NCBI GenBank assembly: GCA_963678675.1
Contig: OY783193.1
Location: 2,053,501 to 2,117,500, forward strand
Direction of reading: 5' to 3'
Source: Xiphydria camelus
Taxonomy: Eukaryota > Arthropoda > Insecta > Hymenoptera > Xiphydriidae
DNA length: 64,000 nt
In this document: in pieces, positions 12,466 through 25,421 of the stretch
Numbering within the stretch: the first letter of the stretch is position 1
How the letters are laid out: each line of letters starts with the position of its first letter
Program-made: the position numbers and the translations under genes
The notes under the pieces: model-generated
Seen by the model: only the letters and a program-made list of their open reading frames with translations
Told to the model about the DNA's origin: nothing
The model's database searches: none

Positions 12466-15400
12466 CTAATTCACTTCGGTACGCCTCTCGGCATTAGTTT
12501 TGTATTTTTTAAGTAATGCTTCGGCGGCAATTCGTTTCGCAGTCGGCAGACTCGTACCGAATCCTGCAAGAGAATTGTACATGAATTCTTCTTTCAGTTA
12601 TCTCGGTAACCCTCCCGGTTAACTCGTAACGTTTTTATGAATTTCATTAATTTTAACCATCATCAGCTGCACAAACCCGTTGCAGTGTGATCCAGAGCTT
12701 TGCAGATAACGGTAAATTGGCAACCCATGGTGGCCTCTTTTTTTTTGACGTTATACTTCGGTTCGGGCATTCGCCTCTCCAGGCAAAGTTTGTACAGTCT
12801 TCTGATAGCAGTCTCCAGCTCTTCGGTACCGAGAGCTACGATTTCTACCATCCTATGCGAGAGACAGGTACTGCTGAAGTAATTCATTGCAACAGTTCTG
12901 TACTTACCGTTCCTTCGAGAGCGGATTGAGATCCTGCGACAGAGCCTCGTCCATCTGGGATCCGGCCAACATCCGCAACACCTTCACAGCGCATTTAGTC
13001 TTCGCTTCTTCTGACGACTTGCCGCAACACTCCGCTGTACGGATGAAGAAGACGCATGTCACCGTGTTGGACTTTGATAAATTCCGAACGATCGACAGAG
13101 TCGTTGGACCGTCGTGATCAAAGCTGTACAAGGAAAGGGTTGTACCCTTGTAGCCGGCGAAACAACACTTGATGGTCACGGAATTCTTGTCCCTGACGAG
13201 GCTGTACTGAACGAGAACGCCGCACTCATCCGCATATTCCTGGAGGATGATCACGGGGGATCGCGAGTTCTCGATCGATGGACTGTTCTCGTCTCCGCTT
13301 CCCTATATTAAAGGCGCGCTACTACTGTTTGCCACGTTCGGTTGGAGGGAATCGAAAGTATCGAACTAATTATACCTGCGCTTCTTTCCCTGTGTGTAAT
13401 TTACTCTCAACTTGGCGTGGACTTTCAATGGGCGATTCCACGACGAACGGACGATTCGTACCGTGAGCATCTCCCAATTCCTTCACTCCCTCTCGATGGA
13501 AATCGAAAACTTCACTATCGGTCGTCTTATCGGGTGAATCTTCCCGGTGGATTGACGTTTCCTTTTCTTCGAGGTGTTCTTGACCGATGTAACTCTTCGC
13601 ATGAATCACCTTGGTCACGGTGGACACGGTCTCGGAGAATCTGCAGGCGAATTCCTCTTCCTGACCGAGCAGCTTTAGTTTCGTCATCTGATGCATCGGT
13701 GCGCTCTTCAGGGAGTCCAATTTTCGCGCGCGATCGCGCGGGGTGACATCGTCTGATGCGACGGAAGTGAGCGAGGTGGAAAGTTTAAGGTCGCACGAAC
13801 GATTCGCCCGCGTGGAAAGCTAGTCATTCTAATCGCGAAGCTGTTACTCGTTCGAAAGATAACGGCTAGGTTTCCAGCAGACCAGTGGAAATACAGAATA
13901 TTCCCTGATATTTTTATTTCTACAATGAGAGTTGCGAGTATGCCATAAGTATCAGCGTACCTAGTTTAATCTTGTCAGTTCTTTCCGCGAAAACGGGTTC
14001 CTCGCCGACCACCTTGGCCCAGCGCTCCAGGCTCGAGTTATCTTTCTCGGCATCGGGAGACCCTCGAAAAAGAATCGTCAAACGCGGCAACTTTATATCG
14101 GGTACTCGAACGTAAAGTGAAGAAAAATGACTAGCTTTTGAGACATTAACTCGCCACCGTGGCTTCGCGCCCCCTTGAAAACGTAAATAAAACAATAATA
14201 ACGAGAAGCGCCGCGCCTCTACACCCTCGACACGTCACAGGCGTGATTAATGAGAAAGTATCCGAAACGCGCGTCGCAGCGCGGCAAAAAATCGATTTGC
14301 GCTCGACTGACGAGCGTTCGCCGGTCTATGCCATTGCAAAGGATAACTTTCCCGAGAATTTCGGCTAATTACTGTCGTGGAATGCCGACGTGGGAGACCT
14401 TCGGGGACTCGCGTCTTCGCCCGCGCGGTCTTCCTCCTTGTGGTAGGTCCGCAGTTCGCCGTGGTCGGGCCCGGACGTCTCGGGATTGCGTTTCGCAGGA
14501 GGCGACGAAACGCGGGACGATCCCGGGCTAGCGGGAAGCTTTGCAATAGGGAGGGATAATTCCGGGCTACTCAGAGATGCCGGGGAATCAAGAAGCTTTA
14601 ATTCCGAGTCCGGGTCGTCGTCATCGGAGAGGCACAATCCCGATATCTGCGTTTCAACCGCGTTCGTAGATGCGATATCGTCCTCTACGACCTGATTGAT
14701 ATGATACAAATTTTAATTTTTGATCTTTCATGCGACACGCAATCGACCCTGCGTTAGCCAAACTGCTGGAGTTCCCTTTTACTAAATTCTACTTAATTTC
14801 CCGCTCTCTCAGATGCGCGTACAATTCGATCGCGAGCGGCTATTTTGCTTGCGCGCGCAACGTGAGCGGCCATTATGGTGCACCGCCACTTCTGCTTGCG
14901 CGCGTATTATTTACAGGTTATGTTTGAATCACGCGCTATCGGCTATTTTACTCGATGCTATTCCTTCGTGATTCCGGCTCAGTTATGAATGAAGCGATAG
15001 ATATCCGCGCATAAATAAAAAACGACGTACATCCTCAGCTTCGCAGTTCATCGACCTCTCCTCACGGTCGAACTGGGTAGGCGCCAACTCCACCGTCGAT
15101 TCGTCGCCCAAGACGCAAGAGTCATCCTCGGAGTCCGCGAGTTGGAAGGAACTCGATCTCTCTGCGCGAGGAAACATCGGGAGGGACAGAAAGTGAGGTT
15201 AAGACGGAAGGGATCACGTTCCCCCGGCGAAGGATCGTTCCACCGATTCTCGCGTCTAATGGCTTTCCCGTGTATCCTCGCGAGGAGTTCCGGGGTGGAA
15301 TTCGAAGTGTCTCTCGAAGGTATCGTATAAGTACCGAGTCCCTGGGTGTACGGCGATCTCAGCTGTTGAAGCAGACTCTCGGCGTGATCGATGACGGTTT

Positions 15401-15551
15401 CCATCTCGCAAAGTAGGGGTGCCGCTTTGGGATACCTCTTCGTTATGATCTCCCAAACGACCTCGGACTCTTCGTCGCCCCGCAGCGACTTCGGGGGCGG
15501 CAGCTTCCGGTACCCCGTCGCGTCGCGCGCGTCCCTGCTCGATTCCGACAT
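12466..15551 (-). CDS. two-dsRBD protein with long disordered N-terminal half, family unknown
   Basis: Nine exons join in phase: 15218-15551, 15031-15161, 14373-14691, 13961-14062, 13376-13752, 13146-13302, 12908-13034, 12677-12852 and 12466-12563, giving 606 residues. Residues about 436-500 form one dsRNA-binding domain, with CCGKSSEEAKTKCAVKVLRM as its C-terminal helix. Residues about 526-597 form a second (ERRMPEPKYNV, then GFGTSLPTAKRIAAEALLKK), which is the closer match to the consensus. The N-terminal 430 residues are acidic, Ser/Pro-rich and unrecognised; residues 28-110 may be ordered (EVVWEIITKRYPKAAP). No deaminase, RNase III, kinase, DZF or WW domain is seen, so it is not ADAR, Drosha, PKR, an ILF-type protein or DGCR8. 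Two C-terminal dsRBDs also differ from Loquacious and R2D2. The intron at 15162-15217 is only 56 bases. Confidence 0.82.
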
Positions 15552-18075
15552 TCAAGTGGCGGTCTGTCTCTCGGTCTCTCCCTTCCGCGTTTCCGCGCCG
15601 AACGCGACTCGACCCACTATCGATGTTTCGAAGTCTTAAGAATACGACGTTTCGCGCGGTGAGAAGAATTTAGAGTTCGTTTAATCGAGTCGAAATCCGC
15701 GACGCAAAACAGCGACAGCGGCAAGGATCCAGCGGCCCGCCGCGAGCGGATCTTGGCGCCTCTGACGGCGGTGGCGCGTTTCTCACGTCAAATCGCGCAG
15801 GTGAACGCAATTGGCAAACCTGTATTTTCGAGAAAGTTTGAAAACTGGTATTACAAATTCACTCTGTGGCCCGAGCACACACACCGCACATTATACTTCT
15901 CTCTTTCACTCTTTCTCTCTATTACCCTACTAATTAATTATAGTATTTTGCTCTACTTTTGCTCCTGGCTTCATTATACTCGGTTAGAATAATATTTCAC
16001 GCAGGAATGCTTCAGAAATATTTTTCCATCGGGTATTTAAGTTAGGACTTTATAGGTTCCTTTTTAAAGCTTCACGATCGGAGAGTACGTCATACGTTCG
16101 CCTCGTGCTCACTCCTCACGCATCCTTCCGGTAATATTACAATTACCACTGCGGGAAGATGCTGTGAATCAATATGCGCGCACACACGTGCAAACACACA
16201 CACGCGCGTCGCTTGAATTTATTCAACGCGGTGATATTTTATTAAAATTATAAACACGAGATTACAATACATAATCATGTAACGTGTATTACTTGCTTAG
16301 AAACGTCGTTGAATCAAGGCCTCTTTGATTCAAATTCACATCTTCCACTGCAATACTTCCATTCTCCTTTCTTATCTACGCGTGCGAGCCTGGTTGTGCT
16401 ATGTGTACGTAAAACACATACATGCATATAGGTACGCGGTATACCTTCCTATATCGTACAGGATGATTTCATTATGAATTGCAGTGCGAATTCCCGTCGT
16501 TCGAACGATGCGAATGCGTTGCGACTTTTGTATAATGATCACACGATCGCGAAATGTATGTTTGGGAACGTTCGGCGAAAATGACGAGCGCGTCGCGCCG
16601 TCCCGAGGTATCCAACGCGGTGTGGAAATTGCGAAGCCCTAACTTCTAAAGTTCTATATTGCGCGAACCCCGCGTGCCGCGGGATCCGATTGCCGTCCGG
16701 GAAGGCTCGATTCCACTTTCGGTGAGTCGAAGTCGTTGAACGATTAGACTATTATTGCATGGTATGCGAAGCGCGACACCCCATTGCGAAACAATCAGCG
16801 CGCGGCGGATCTCGTCACCCGGTAGGATCGCTTTTTACAGCGGTGTGTGTGGATACAAACTTTACAGGGGACTTCTACCCGTGGTACCGACACGTGCGTG
16901 CACACTATCTCAAAACACACGAAAGGAGTACCTAAACGCTATGCGACGCCGTCCGTTATCGTTGCTATCCGTATCTAATCTCATCCACCTCGACAAACAC
17001 CCCCCTAGAGTCCGGTTTTAGCGACGAAATTTGAGCGAAGCTCATTCCGCCTGCGTCAACGGCTAATGCAGCGTCGCGACTGTCAATTCGAACAGTGTAT
17101 TTTAAAAATTTTGTCGATAAAACCGATCTCGTACGCAAGTGCGGACAACGTTCAGGTACCGCGCACCACGTGCGCCAGTCCGAAAAATCGATTGCCGTCG
17201 CGCGCGGGCGTTCGATCGGAGTCTTTCGAAATTGAACGGATTTATTTCCGTCACCGTCGTCGGATTGTTGATACGCTTACTTCTATCACAGCATACAAGA
17301 TGTTTACGCATTACCAAAAGAGAAGCGCGGATCTCGCGATTAACACTTCGGTACTTTCGTAAGGATAATTTATATGTAACGGTATAATTCAGCTATACAT
17401 CAATCGCTACTTCCCAGTCAAGCCTCCGGCCGTACCAATTAACAAACCTAGATATTGTATATGTATATAATATATCGTATGTATACCCTATATGTATGTA
17501 TGCTTGGGTGTGTGTATTACAAAATTATCGGGAGCAACGAGTCCGTCGAGCACGGATTCGACGATAATCGAGTGAAATAGTGTTGGTCGTACTTATACTT
17601 GAGCATTCTACGTATGCGTACAAACTTCGTGAGCTTTCCCTTATTCCTTTTCCAATCGCGCCACCCCGGCCAATATTCTCGACCATGCGTACCATGTCGC
17701 GCGCATCCCTTCGGGTCCTCGCGAACGCGCGACTATCACCGATACCGCACCGATGTAATCCCTCCCATCGCGGCTGTAACCTATGCATGCAATTATCGAA
17801 GCGCGACGTACTCCACTGTACCTTCGAATCGCGGTCTCATCTACGCAGGCAGCGATTCAACTTATCAATTTAGTCCAGACTCGCATATTTACGGATATCG
17901 CGAATACGGCTATGCGTGCGCGGTAGTCGGCGCCGACCGATCGTGGATGGGGTACGGCGATGACAACGACGACGACGTCGACGACTACGACGGTGCGATC
18001 AAGGGGAGGTCGGTGGTGAGGTATAAAAATCCTGACTATTCACACGGTGGTTTCGATATTGGCAATGGCGTATTG
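15552..18075. other. 2.5 kb gene-free stretch
   Basis: It holds the upstream region of the dsRBD gene and the 3' UTR side of the LDLa/CUB receptor gene. AT-rich dinucleotide-like runs occur around 17455-17520 and a CA/CG-rich run near 16185-16210. ORFs present on both strands show no family resemblance or splice structure. A 272-codon plus-strand ORF at 17599-18417 overlaps the receptor's last exon in antisense and is judged a shadow. Confidence 0.5.
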
Positions 18076-21000
18076 TCAACAAATGCTGTCCTTCCCGTAA
18101 TTCTCAAGATACATCTCCTGAGGCGTCGCGAGATTGTACCGCCCGCTCAACCGGCTACCGGTCAATCCGTTATTGTGATGCGTGTGATTGACGTGAAGGT
18201 GATTCACGCTGAGGGCGACGTTCTTCTTTTTCTTACGCGCCCTGTGTCGATAGAGGCAGTATTTGAGGCAGCCGGTCGCCAACAGGAGGACGAGAAAGAT
18301 GCCGAGAGCCCCGGCACCGACCGCCACGTACAGCAGCGTCACGCCGAATCTGTACGAGCAATTCGCCTCCTCCTCGTCGAAACCCGAGGGACAGTGTCGC
18401 ACGCCGTCGCACCATAGCACGGAATTTATACACGCCTGAATCTCCGGGCATCTGGAAGGAAAACCAGGCGCATCGAATGTTCAATTTCGCGGTATAATAA
18501 TTGTTGCGTCGTACGAATTAAGAAAAAACTAGAAAACAGTGAGGAAGAAAATTAATTCTTTGTTAACGAACTTACGCGTTCGTTTGAATCGACGCGTTTG
18601 GAATTTACCTATAAGGGCACTCTTCCATCGACGCCATGGCAAAGGAACTCACGCCCGCGGTATTTAGAGTGGGCGTGCACTTCGAGATGGCAATCCAGGT
18701 GACGGCGTAGAATCCGGGTTCCCTCTGTAAAAACTCGATGACGAAACTGCGCGAGTGTTGTAGAATCGGCGTGCCAGTACCATTGGCGGCGCTGTAATTC
18801 CAGCCGTCCGAGAAGAAATCGACGGTCTTCGAGATGCCCGTAGCGCCTTCGGGGCAAATAACGCTCCTCTCTTTGGTATTCGCCGCTGAATACACGACTA
18901 TTCTGTTGAGGGTGGTGCAATTCGCCACGTTATCCGCGCCAACGCTGTACCCGGTCGTTCGCAGGTAGAGGAAATTCATGCGCGCGTCTTCGGGTTCTAT
19001 GAGCCAGGGTTCGTTAACGCACTGCGTAGCCGTGAGGTCCTCGGTGTTCTTCATGATCTCCTCGACCGCTGCGACTGCCGGTAAGACTCTCGGAAGTGGA
19101 CTCCTCAAGGATATCTCGCCGCTGGTGCCGCGCAACCTGCGTTCTTCCAGTCTCGTCGAACAGATCTGTTCGTTCGCCTCTGTGCCCGCTGTGAAACGAT
19201 ACTCGCCCTCGAAGAAGAAACTCGTGTAGTCCTGCGTGACGTTCATCCTCGTCACCGTGAACTTGAGCTCGACCACGCTGGACGTAAGCGTCCTGACGTT
19301 GATCCTCTTGCTGATGTTCGAACAGAGGCAGTCGCGAGCGAGCTCGATGCCGCTCCAGGGATATTCCGACACGTGGAGCTCGGCAACGCCGACCTTATTG
19401 CCATCGGAGTCGCGTCCGCAGGCCCAGCGATTCACCAGGGGATCCATATAGGAGGTGCACTGTTTGTCGCCGAAGGATGCTCGGAGAATCGACAATTCTA
19501 TCCTCTGCTCGGGCTCCGCCTCGAATCGGTAGATGCAGCTAAGGTTTTGCGAACCTCCTCGTCCGTAGAAGAAGACGCTTTTCGGCGACGTAAACTTGCC
19601 AGATTTGGAGGACGATGACGATGCCGAAGAGGAGGGAGAGGAAAGCGAGGAGGAAGTGAAAACCTGATTGCAGGAGACGGAATCGTGCACAAATTCGTAT
19701 CGCAGTACGAAACTTATTGGATAGAGAGCACTGCCTTGACGGAGGATGTGCTCCAGGGTGAGGTCTCTGCCGGAGGAAACGTAACTCTCGGCGAGGCTGC
19801 ACGGTCGCGTGTGTCGGCTGCTATTGCGCAAGAGACTGTGATCGCAGAGACGCGGAATGTCGTCCTTGCAAAATTGGCCCATCAGCGTAACGTTCTGGAA
19901 GAATGAAAGAAAAAGATAAGAGTTTAAATCATCGCGTCCCGACACTGATTTCGGTACCTTTCTCGCAGTCGTTTTATCATTTGCAGGACCACCGTCCCAG
20001 ATGAGCAGTTTCGCGTTGCACTCGGCAGTAGCGTCGAGACCCGCTGTTCGATCGGAACTCGCTGCGTAATATTTAACAAAAGAGATCCAGACGATTTCGT
20101 TGAGCTTCCCTTGAAAGTGATAACGGCAAGTAGTGTTTGGCGGCAGTGAATGTTTCGGGTTCTCCAAGATCCCCGAGGAACTTTCGTAGCTCGATATATA
20201 GAAGTCGCAGTTGTCGCTCTCCTTGACGAAGGTCCGCGATTTCTCGTCAACGAAGAGCACTTGCACCTCGAGTTCGAAGCCCGGCAGGAAGGACAGGGGA
20301 ACCGGATGAAAGAGTTTGTCGCAAGGAGACGTGTGAAACTCCAAGAGCATCGTGTTGTGACTGCTGACGATGTCGGGAACTGCGTCGCCTCCGCATAACC
20401 GCACCAACTCTCTGTCGGAGGTCGATCCGCCGTCATAGACGGTCAGGTAGTCCTGTACGGCGTTGCATTGATCCCATACCCTGAAAGAACTCGTGAAATA
20501 ATTCAATCCACTCTCTTTTTCCACTTGAACAAGCTGTACGTTTTTTTGTATTCAATGGCATTCTCGCAATTGCGTGTTCATCGCGGGCCCGCGAATTACC
20601 GTGTGATGAATGTTAAAAGCTTCGAACCCACGAACCTCAAAACTCTCTGATTCCCAGTGTACTTGACGTCCTGATCTTGGATGTGAATCTTATGACTATT
20701 GCGCTGACTGACCGCCAGAAGAGCTCGATGCCCCGGCGGAGCGCGCAGCTGTTCGACGCGATAGAAGCAGGTGACGTTCCTCGGATAAACCCCGGGGTAG
20801 TTCGGCGACTGCAGTCGACATGCCCTCGTATCGCACCTAGTCAGCACGCGATCGCAGTACGTTCCATCGACGAGATCACCGCGCCAGGTTGCCATACTAC
20901 TGTTGCCGTACCTCAAGTGAGCTTCGCTTCGACGCAGAAACTTGTACGACAGTTTAAAGTCGAAGTTGTAACCGATACCCTGCAAAAAGTGACGGTATAC

Positions 21001-21995
21001 AAAATACGTCGAGTCGTATGTTGAAAGAATCAGCTTTAAGATGTTTTCAGAACGCTGGACGATCGCTGACCTGATCGGAAAGGTGAGAGAGAAACAGAGT
21101 GAGGTTGATGGAAGGCGTTTCGCTGTAATAAACTATGTAACCCCAGGAGCTGCCGCACCACTGTCCCCCTGTGGCGGGGCGTCCCTCCTCGCGGATGCTC
21201 ATATGACCGTCCGGACATCCCTCTGAGGTGTACGAGAGGAATCGACCCACGGTGAATGTGTCGAACGTCAACTGGAGCGAAAAAAAGAGAATGAAATGAT
21301 TTATTAACACGAATCTTCGATTTCTCCTCGCTTTTTCTCAAATTAGTCCCATCGGGTTTAACGCGCATATAATTTACTCGCCGTCCCCGTGCCGTTTACC
21401 TGCACTAAATCTCCAAGATCGCCTCCGGCCGCTGTGAAATTGAGGTGGCAGAGAAACGGCAATCGATCCCCCCGCGGTCGTCGAACCTCCACCTCGTAGG
21501 TCCTGCCGACGTCGCCGTACAGAGTTCGATTGCACGCTAAAGAGGGAATAATGCACTTATTTGCGTAAGAGTCGACAGATTGGAGTGATAATCGTGAATA
21601 GTATTATATACGACGTGGATGATTTTCTTTTCATGCAGATAATTTTCCTCCAAAAGAGGTCCAAACCAGGAGCAAGACTTTTCTTACAGAGACGAAACTT
21701 CTGAAAAGGCATCCCGAAGAAACGTGAGCTTCTACTAACGCGTGCAGTATCTCGGCTCGTCCGATTTGTCGCTGCAATCATTCTCGTCGTCGCAAAACTT
21801 GTCCTGGGCGATGCACTGGCCGGTTCCACAGAGGAACTCGGATGCTCGACAACCGGAGCTGGGTACGGCGGCCGTCGTCGAGGAGCCGGTGTAGCTGGAG
21901 AATTCAGAGGTCTCGGGGAAGCTAGCGGACACCGCCGAGGCCTCGACCGAAGCCGCTATCGCGGCTGCGAGCAGCAACCGCCGACACACCAACAT
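18076..21995 (-). CDS. type I membrane protein with LDL-receptor class A modules and CUB-like repeats
   Basis: Seven exons join in phase: 21740-21995, 21400-21536, 21071-21271, 20636-20979, 19958-20480, 18609-19894 and 18076-18451, giving 1040 residues. A signal peptide (MLVCRRLLLAAAIAASVEAS) is followed by an LDLa module with six cysteines at residues 49-84 (CDDENDCSDKSDE). The long ectodomain holds CUB-like units; the clearest starts CRLQSPNYPGVYPRNVTCFY and runs on through LTVYDGGSTSDRELVRLC. A second LDLa module lies just before the membrane (WCDGVRHCPSGFDEEEANC), then one hydrophobic helix near residues 953-978 and a tail of about 60 residues with a basic stop-transfer run and a His/Asn-rich segment. 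Many N-glycosylation sequons occur. It probably acts as a cell-surface receptor or co-receptor; ligand unknown. Confidence 0.85.
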
Positions 21996-23053
21996 GCCCC
22001 TTCACCCTGAAAATTGCGGGGCGGATTAGTGGCGTTGGAGTTCGGATGCGACGTACTGGAAAGGAATCGGTAAATCCCCTCATTGCTCGTCGCAAATGGG
22101 TGTAGAAATCGACGGAGTTTAGCAATAGTGTAGTAAAGGCACATTTGCATATATACGTATCAGACATATGTATAGATAGAGTTGGATTAGTAGCTTACAT
22201 ATATTATATGGGTATAGTTATAGAGAAGGTTCGGGCAAAACGGGGCACTTAAAGAGTTAGGCCACTCTGAGAGTTCGAGAGAGTGATCAGTATTCAGATT
22301 CAGCGAGGACTCATTCTGAAACCGCGACCATCATTTACAATTTTTATTAAACTACACAGCTTTATCCTGCTCTACAAACTTCCGAGGAAACTATATGTGG
22401 GACGGAAGCATACCAAAGTGTGCTTCGCTATATTGCAGGTCAACGTATTCTAGGTAGCAACATTTTCCTAGTAAGCGCGGATCTTGTTCAATATTTTAGG
22501 AAAGTGACGAAGCATCCTGCGGCATCATAAAGTATTTATAGTTATGGCATATCCGACGCGTAGTGAATTTGAAAGGAGGACATGAGAATATTGGATATCG
22601 ACGAGACATTGTGACGCGATTCTACGTAAAATTAGAATTATTGTGAGTTTCTCCAGCGAAGAGATCTTATTACGAGAATAGTTTCAAGATGCGTTTGGAC
22701 ATCGATATCTGGGTTCCTTCAAGAAATAATGAGGACTATCGATTTCGCTTGCCACTCTGTCGCAGTAACTGCTTATTATAATAGGTACTATAAGCTAAAA
22801 ATTGAGATACGATTATTCTCTAGCTTCGTACAAATCCGCGAAACTACCTCTCGACCTGATTTTTATATACAATTAATCCAATTTAACGATGTTCGTTATC
22901 CTATATTCTTTTCCGCGCGTCCGACGCGGCTTTAGTAGCTAATTCGTCGTCTTATCCGACAAGGAAATCTCCCCTCCGGGTAGTAATACCGATGTCGTAA
23001 CCTTTTATCGAGTAAAGAAAAATCTCGTTACAGGTATTGTGAAGAGGTGGGGA

Positions 23054-23255
23054 GGAGGACAGTGTTTTGAGGGTAGTCGAACCCTTCGTGGGTCGCCGTA
23101 TCTCGGGATTGATCGGCCGGAGAGGAAAAATGTTTTCGGCAAAAGTTTCGGGACAACCAAAACTGTGAAACTTTCGTTCGAAACATTTCTTCCTCCGGTC
23201 GGCCAATCGCGAGATACGGCGTCCCATAGCGTGTTCGTCCGCCCCCGAAGTGCTC
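23054..23255. repeat. imperfect inverted repeat of about 200 bases (long hairpin)
   Basis: The left arm (about 23054-23149) and the reverse complement of the right arm (about 23168-23255) align along nearly their whole length. The inner 55 bases are best matched: both start GCCGTATCTCG and continue through CCGGAG to AAATGTTT. Outer parts fade to about two thirds identity. The loop is roughly 18 bases. It could be a MITE, a foldback element or a source of hairpin RNA. No target-site duplication is obvious. Confidence 0.7.
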
Positions 23256-23263
23256 TATAAAAG
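23256..23263 (+). promoter_or_regulatory. TATA box (TATAAAAG)
   Basis: A perfect TATAAAAG lies immediately after the right arm of the inverted repeat, in a GC-rich setting. It would direct a plus-strand transcript from about 23290. No protein-coding ORF with an ATG follows at once, so the product, if any, may be non-coding. The match may be chance. Confidence 0.35.
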
Positions 23264-25383
23264 CGCCGATGTGCCGCGTTTTTTATCGCAAACAACAGCT
23301 CTTACATCGACGCCTGGAAAAGCGCTTCCGCAAAGAACAACGCGGTCGTGACCCCTTCCTCATGCCCGCGGACGTCTGGTTCAAATAAATTATATGTCGT
23401 ATATATAATGCGTGATGTATGATGTACGATGCTACGTAGAACGTCGGAGGAACCGATGGGAGATATGATCGGACGAAGACGGAACGGGGTTGGACTTTTC
23501 GTCGTGTTATGACAAATCCTGCATACGTACAGATATGTATACGGTACCGCGACGACGGACGTAACGTGTGTGGATAATGAGCTCGAGAGAAAAAGGAAGG
23601 GTCAACTAAAGGTTTTGCGAAAACTGAACGCATTTCCGACTATTTGACATTACCGAGGCACGACCGAAAAGTGCACATACATATCTCGCATCAATTCGTC
23701 CCCGATTCGTATATGGATTTCAATTTACTAAATAGATGATGGTGATGAAGTAGAATGCACCAAATCGAGGGTGGAAATATTTTTGAGCGACAAAAATAGC
23801 CTCGATTCGAAAATCAATTAAGCTACTTCGTCCCCCGGGAAATATGATACATTTTTATTAACTCGTCGACGGTTGCGCGGAATTAATGCCTCCCTCGATT
23901 CGCTGCGTTAAAAACAGCATCGATCCACCGGACTCGCGCGATCCACGGGAGATTGAATCTACGATATATAATTATGCATGCGGTATTTGAACTTAGTTTT
24001 ACTCAGGAAATTCCACGCGAGGTCGCATGCTATTTGTGTTAACGAACTATAGCTTCGAGCGTGGTTACTATTACCCGATTTCTTCAGCTGTGAATAAATT
24101 TATTTTCCAGGTGAACGTTATTTCCATCAATATTTTTGCTTTAGAGATTTATATGAAGGATACATTTTGTACGGAGATTAAGACATCGAGCATAACTCAA
24201 ATTCTAGAAGAGAAAATCACGCAACGAGATTATGGTACCAATTGATCATCGGCTACATCGGACGCGCGATCACGCTGTATGCTCGACAAGATTCAGGATA
24301 TACGCGACGGACAAATGTACATCGCGTTGCAACGTAACGCGTGTTGCATCGTCCCTCGAGTATCCCTCGTTGCGCGTTATATCGCGTAATATTCGGCGAA
24401 AGCGAAGTGCATAACGCGCAGCATGAACCATTGAGAGTTACGAACACAAACTTCAGTCGTTCATGGGGTGACGACTCCATTGGTATACTTAGTGGATCAG
24501 GCTGCATAATTAAACTCAACGTTACGGATGTTACATACTGCGCGCTTGCATATCTCACGAGTGATATTATTCTAAGAATATACTTGGATCGATCAGAGGC
24601 GTCAAAATAATTCACTGTAATGCGGTACAGCATCGATGCGTCTCTTTACATAGATTCGCACGTGATAGTCATCAAGAAACAATGGTTCCCATGAAAAAAA
24701 AGAAGTACGTAATAAACGATTAATCTCGATAAAAAGAAATTCTCCCACTTCTAATAATCTAAATCTCAGTCGCCACCAATAAAGTTGCGATAAGTCCGTC
24801 GCGGCAAATTCTGTCTACGGAGTTTGGTTCTCGAGCAGCCCTACGTCGTATACATACTCGACAAACTCCCCGGAAGCACGCATCGCCGCTGTGATTGCGA
24901 GACGCGGAGTGCAATGTTAATACTTACATGTCCAACGGTCAGCCACGTTAAACAATTCGCGTAGACCAGGCCCCCGACTTTCCGCGCTCACGCAACCTCG
25001 TACGCGCCGAAAGAAAACGGTAGCACGAGCTAGCCCGACACACCGCAAGATACGGCGCGGGCACCTTTCGAACCACGGCTCACTATATTATTATCATCCA
25101 CTGCAACGCGCGCCACGGATACCAGCTTCGCCGCCTTCGCGAATTCTGGTCGCAACTCACGGCGATCACTGTCACTCAACGCAGCGCGACTGCCGAGTGT
25201 CGACAACTCGAAGAGATTCGAAAGAATAGAATATCGCGTAACGCGCGAGTCCAGGGAGATTTGCACAGGGTCTGGCAGGTCAGTGACGTAGCAGCACCGG
25301 GCCGAGCGATAGTCGTCGAGACGCGCGACGGGTCGACCGATACTCCGAGCTCTGACGGTTCTGCAAGCTCGGCCGGGCACCCA

Positions 25384-25421
25384 GGGGTGGCGCCGGGGGT
25401 GGCCGGGGGGTTACTGAGGGG
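25384..25421 (+). other. G-quadruplex-type tract
   Basis: Four runs of four to six guanines at 25384-25387, 25395-25399, 25405-25410 and 25418-25421 are separated by loops of seven, five and seven bases. This fits the usual G4 rule. It sits in a GC-rich island (about 25360-25560) that includes a GCCT repeat, perhaps marking a promoter. Confidence 0.5.

Noticed and set aside
17599..18417. 272-codon plus-strand ORF
   Set aside because: It is antisense to the last exon of the LDLa/CUB receptor, has no domain, and its composition mirrors the reverse strand.
23100..23200. Heat-shock elements in the inverted repeat
   Set aside because: Several GAA and TTC triplets occur but not in the two-base-spaced alternating array that HSF needs.
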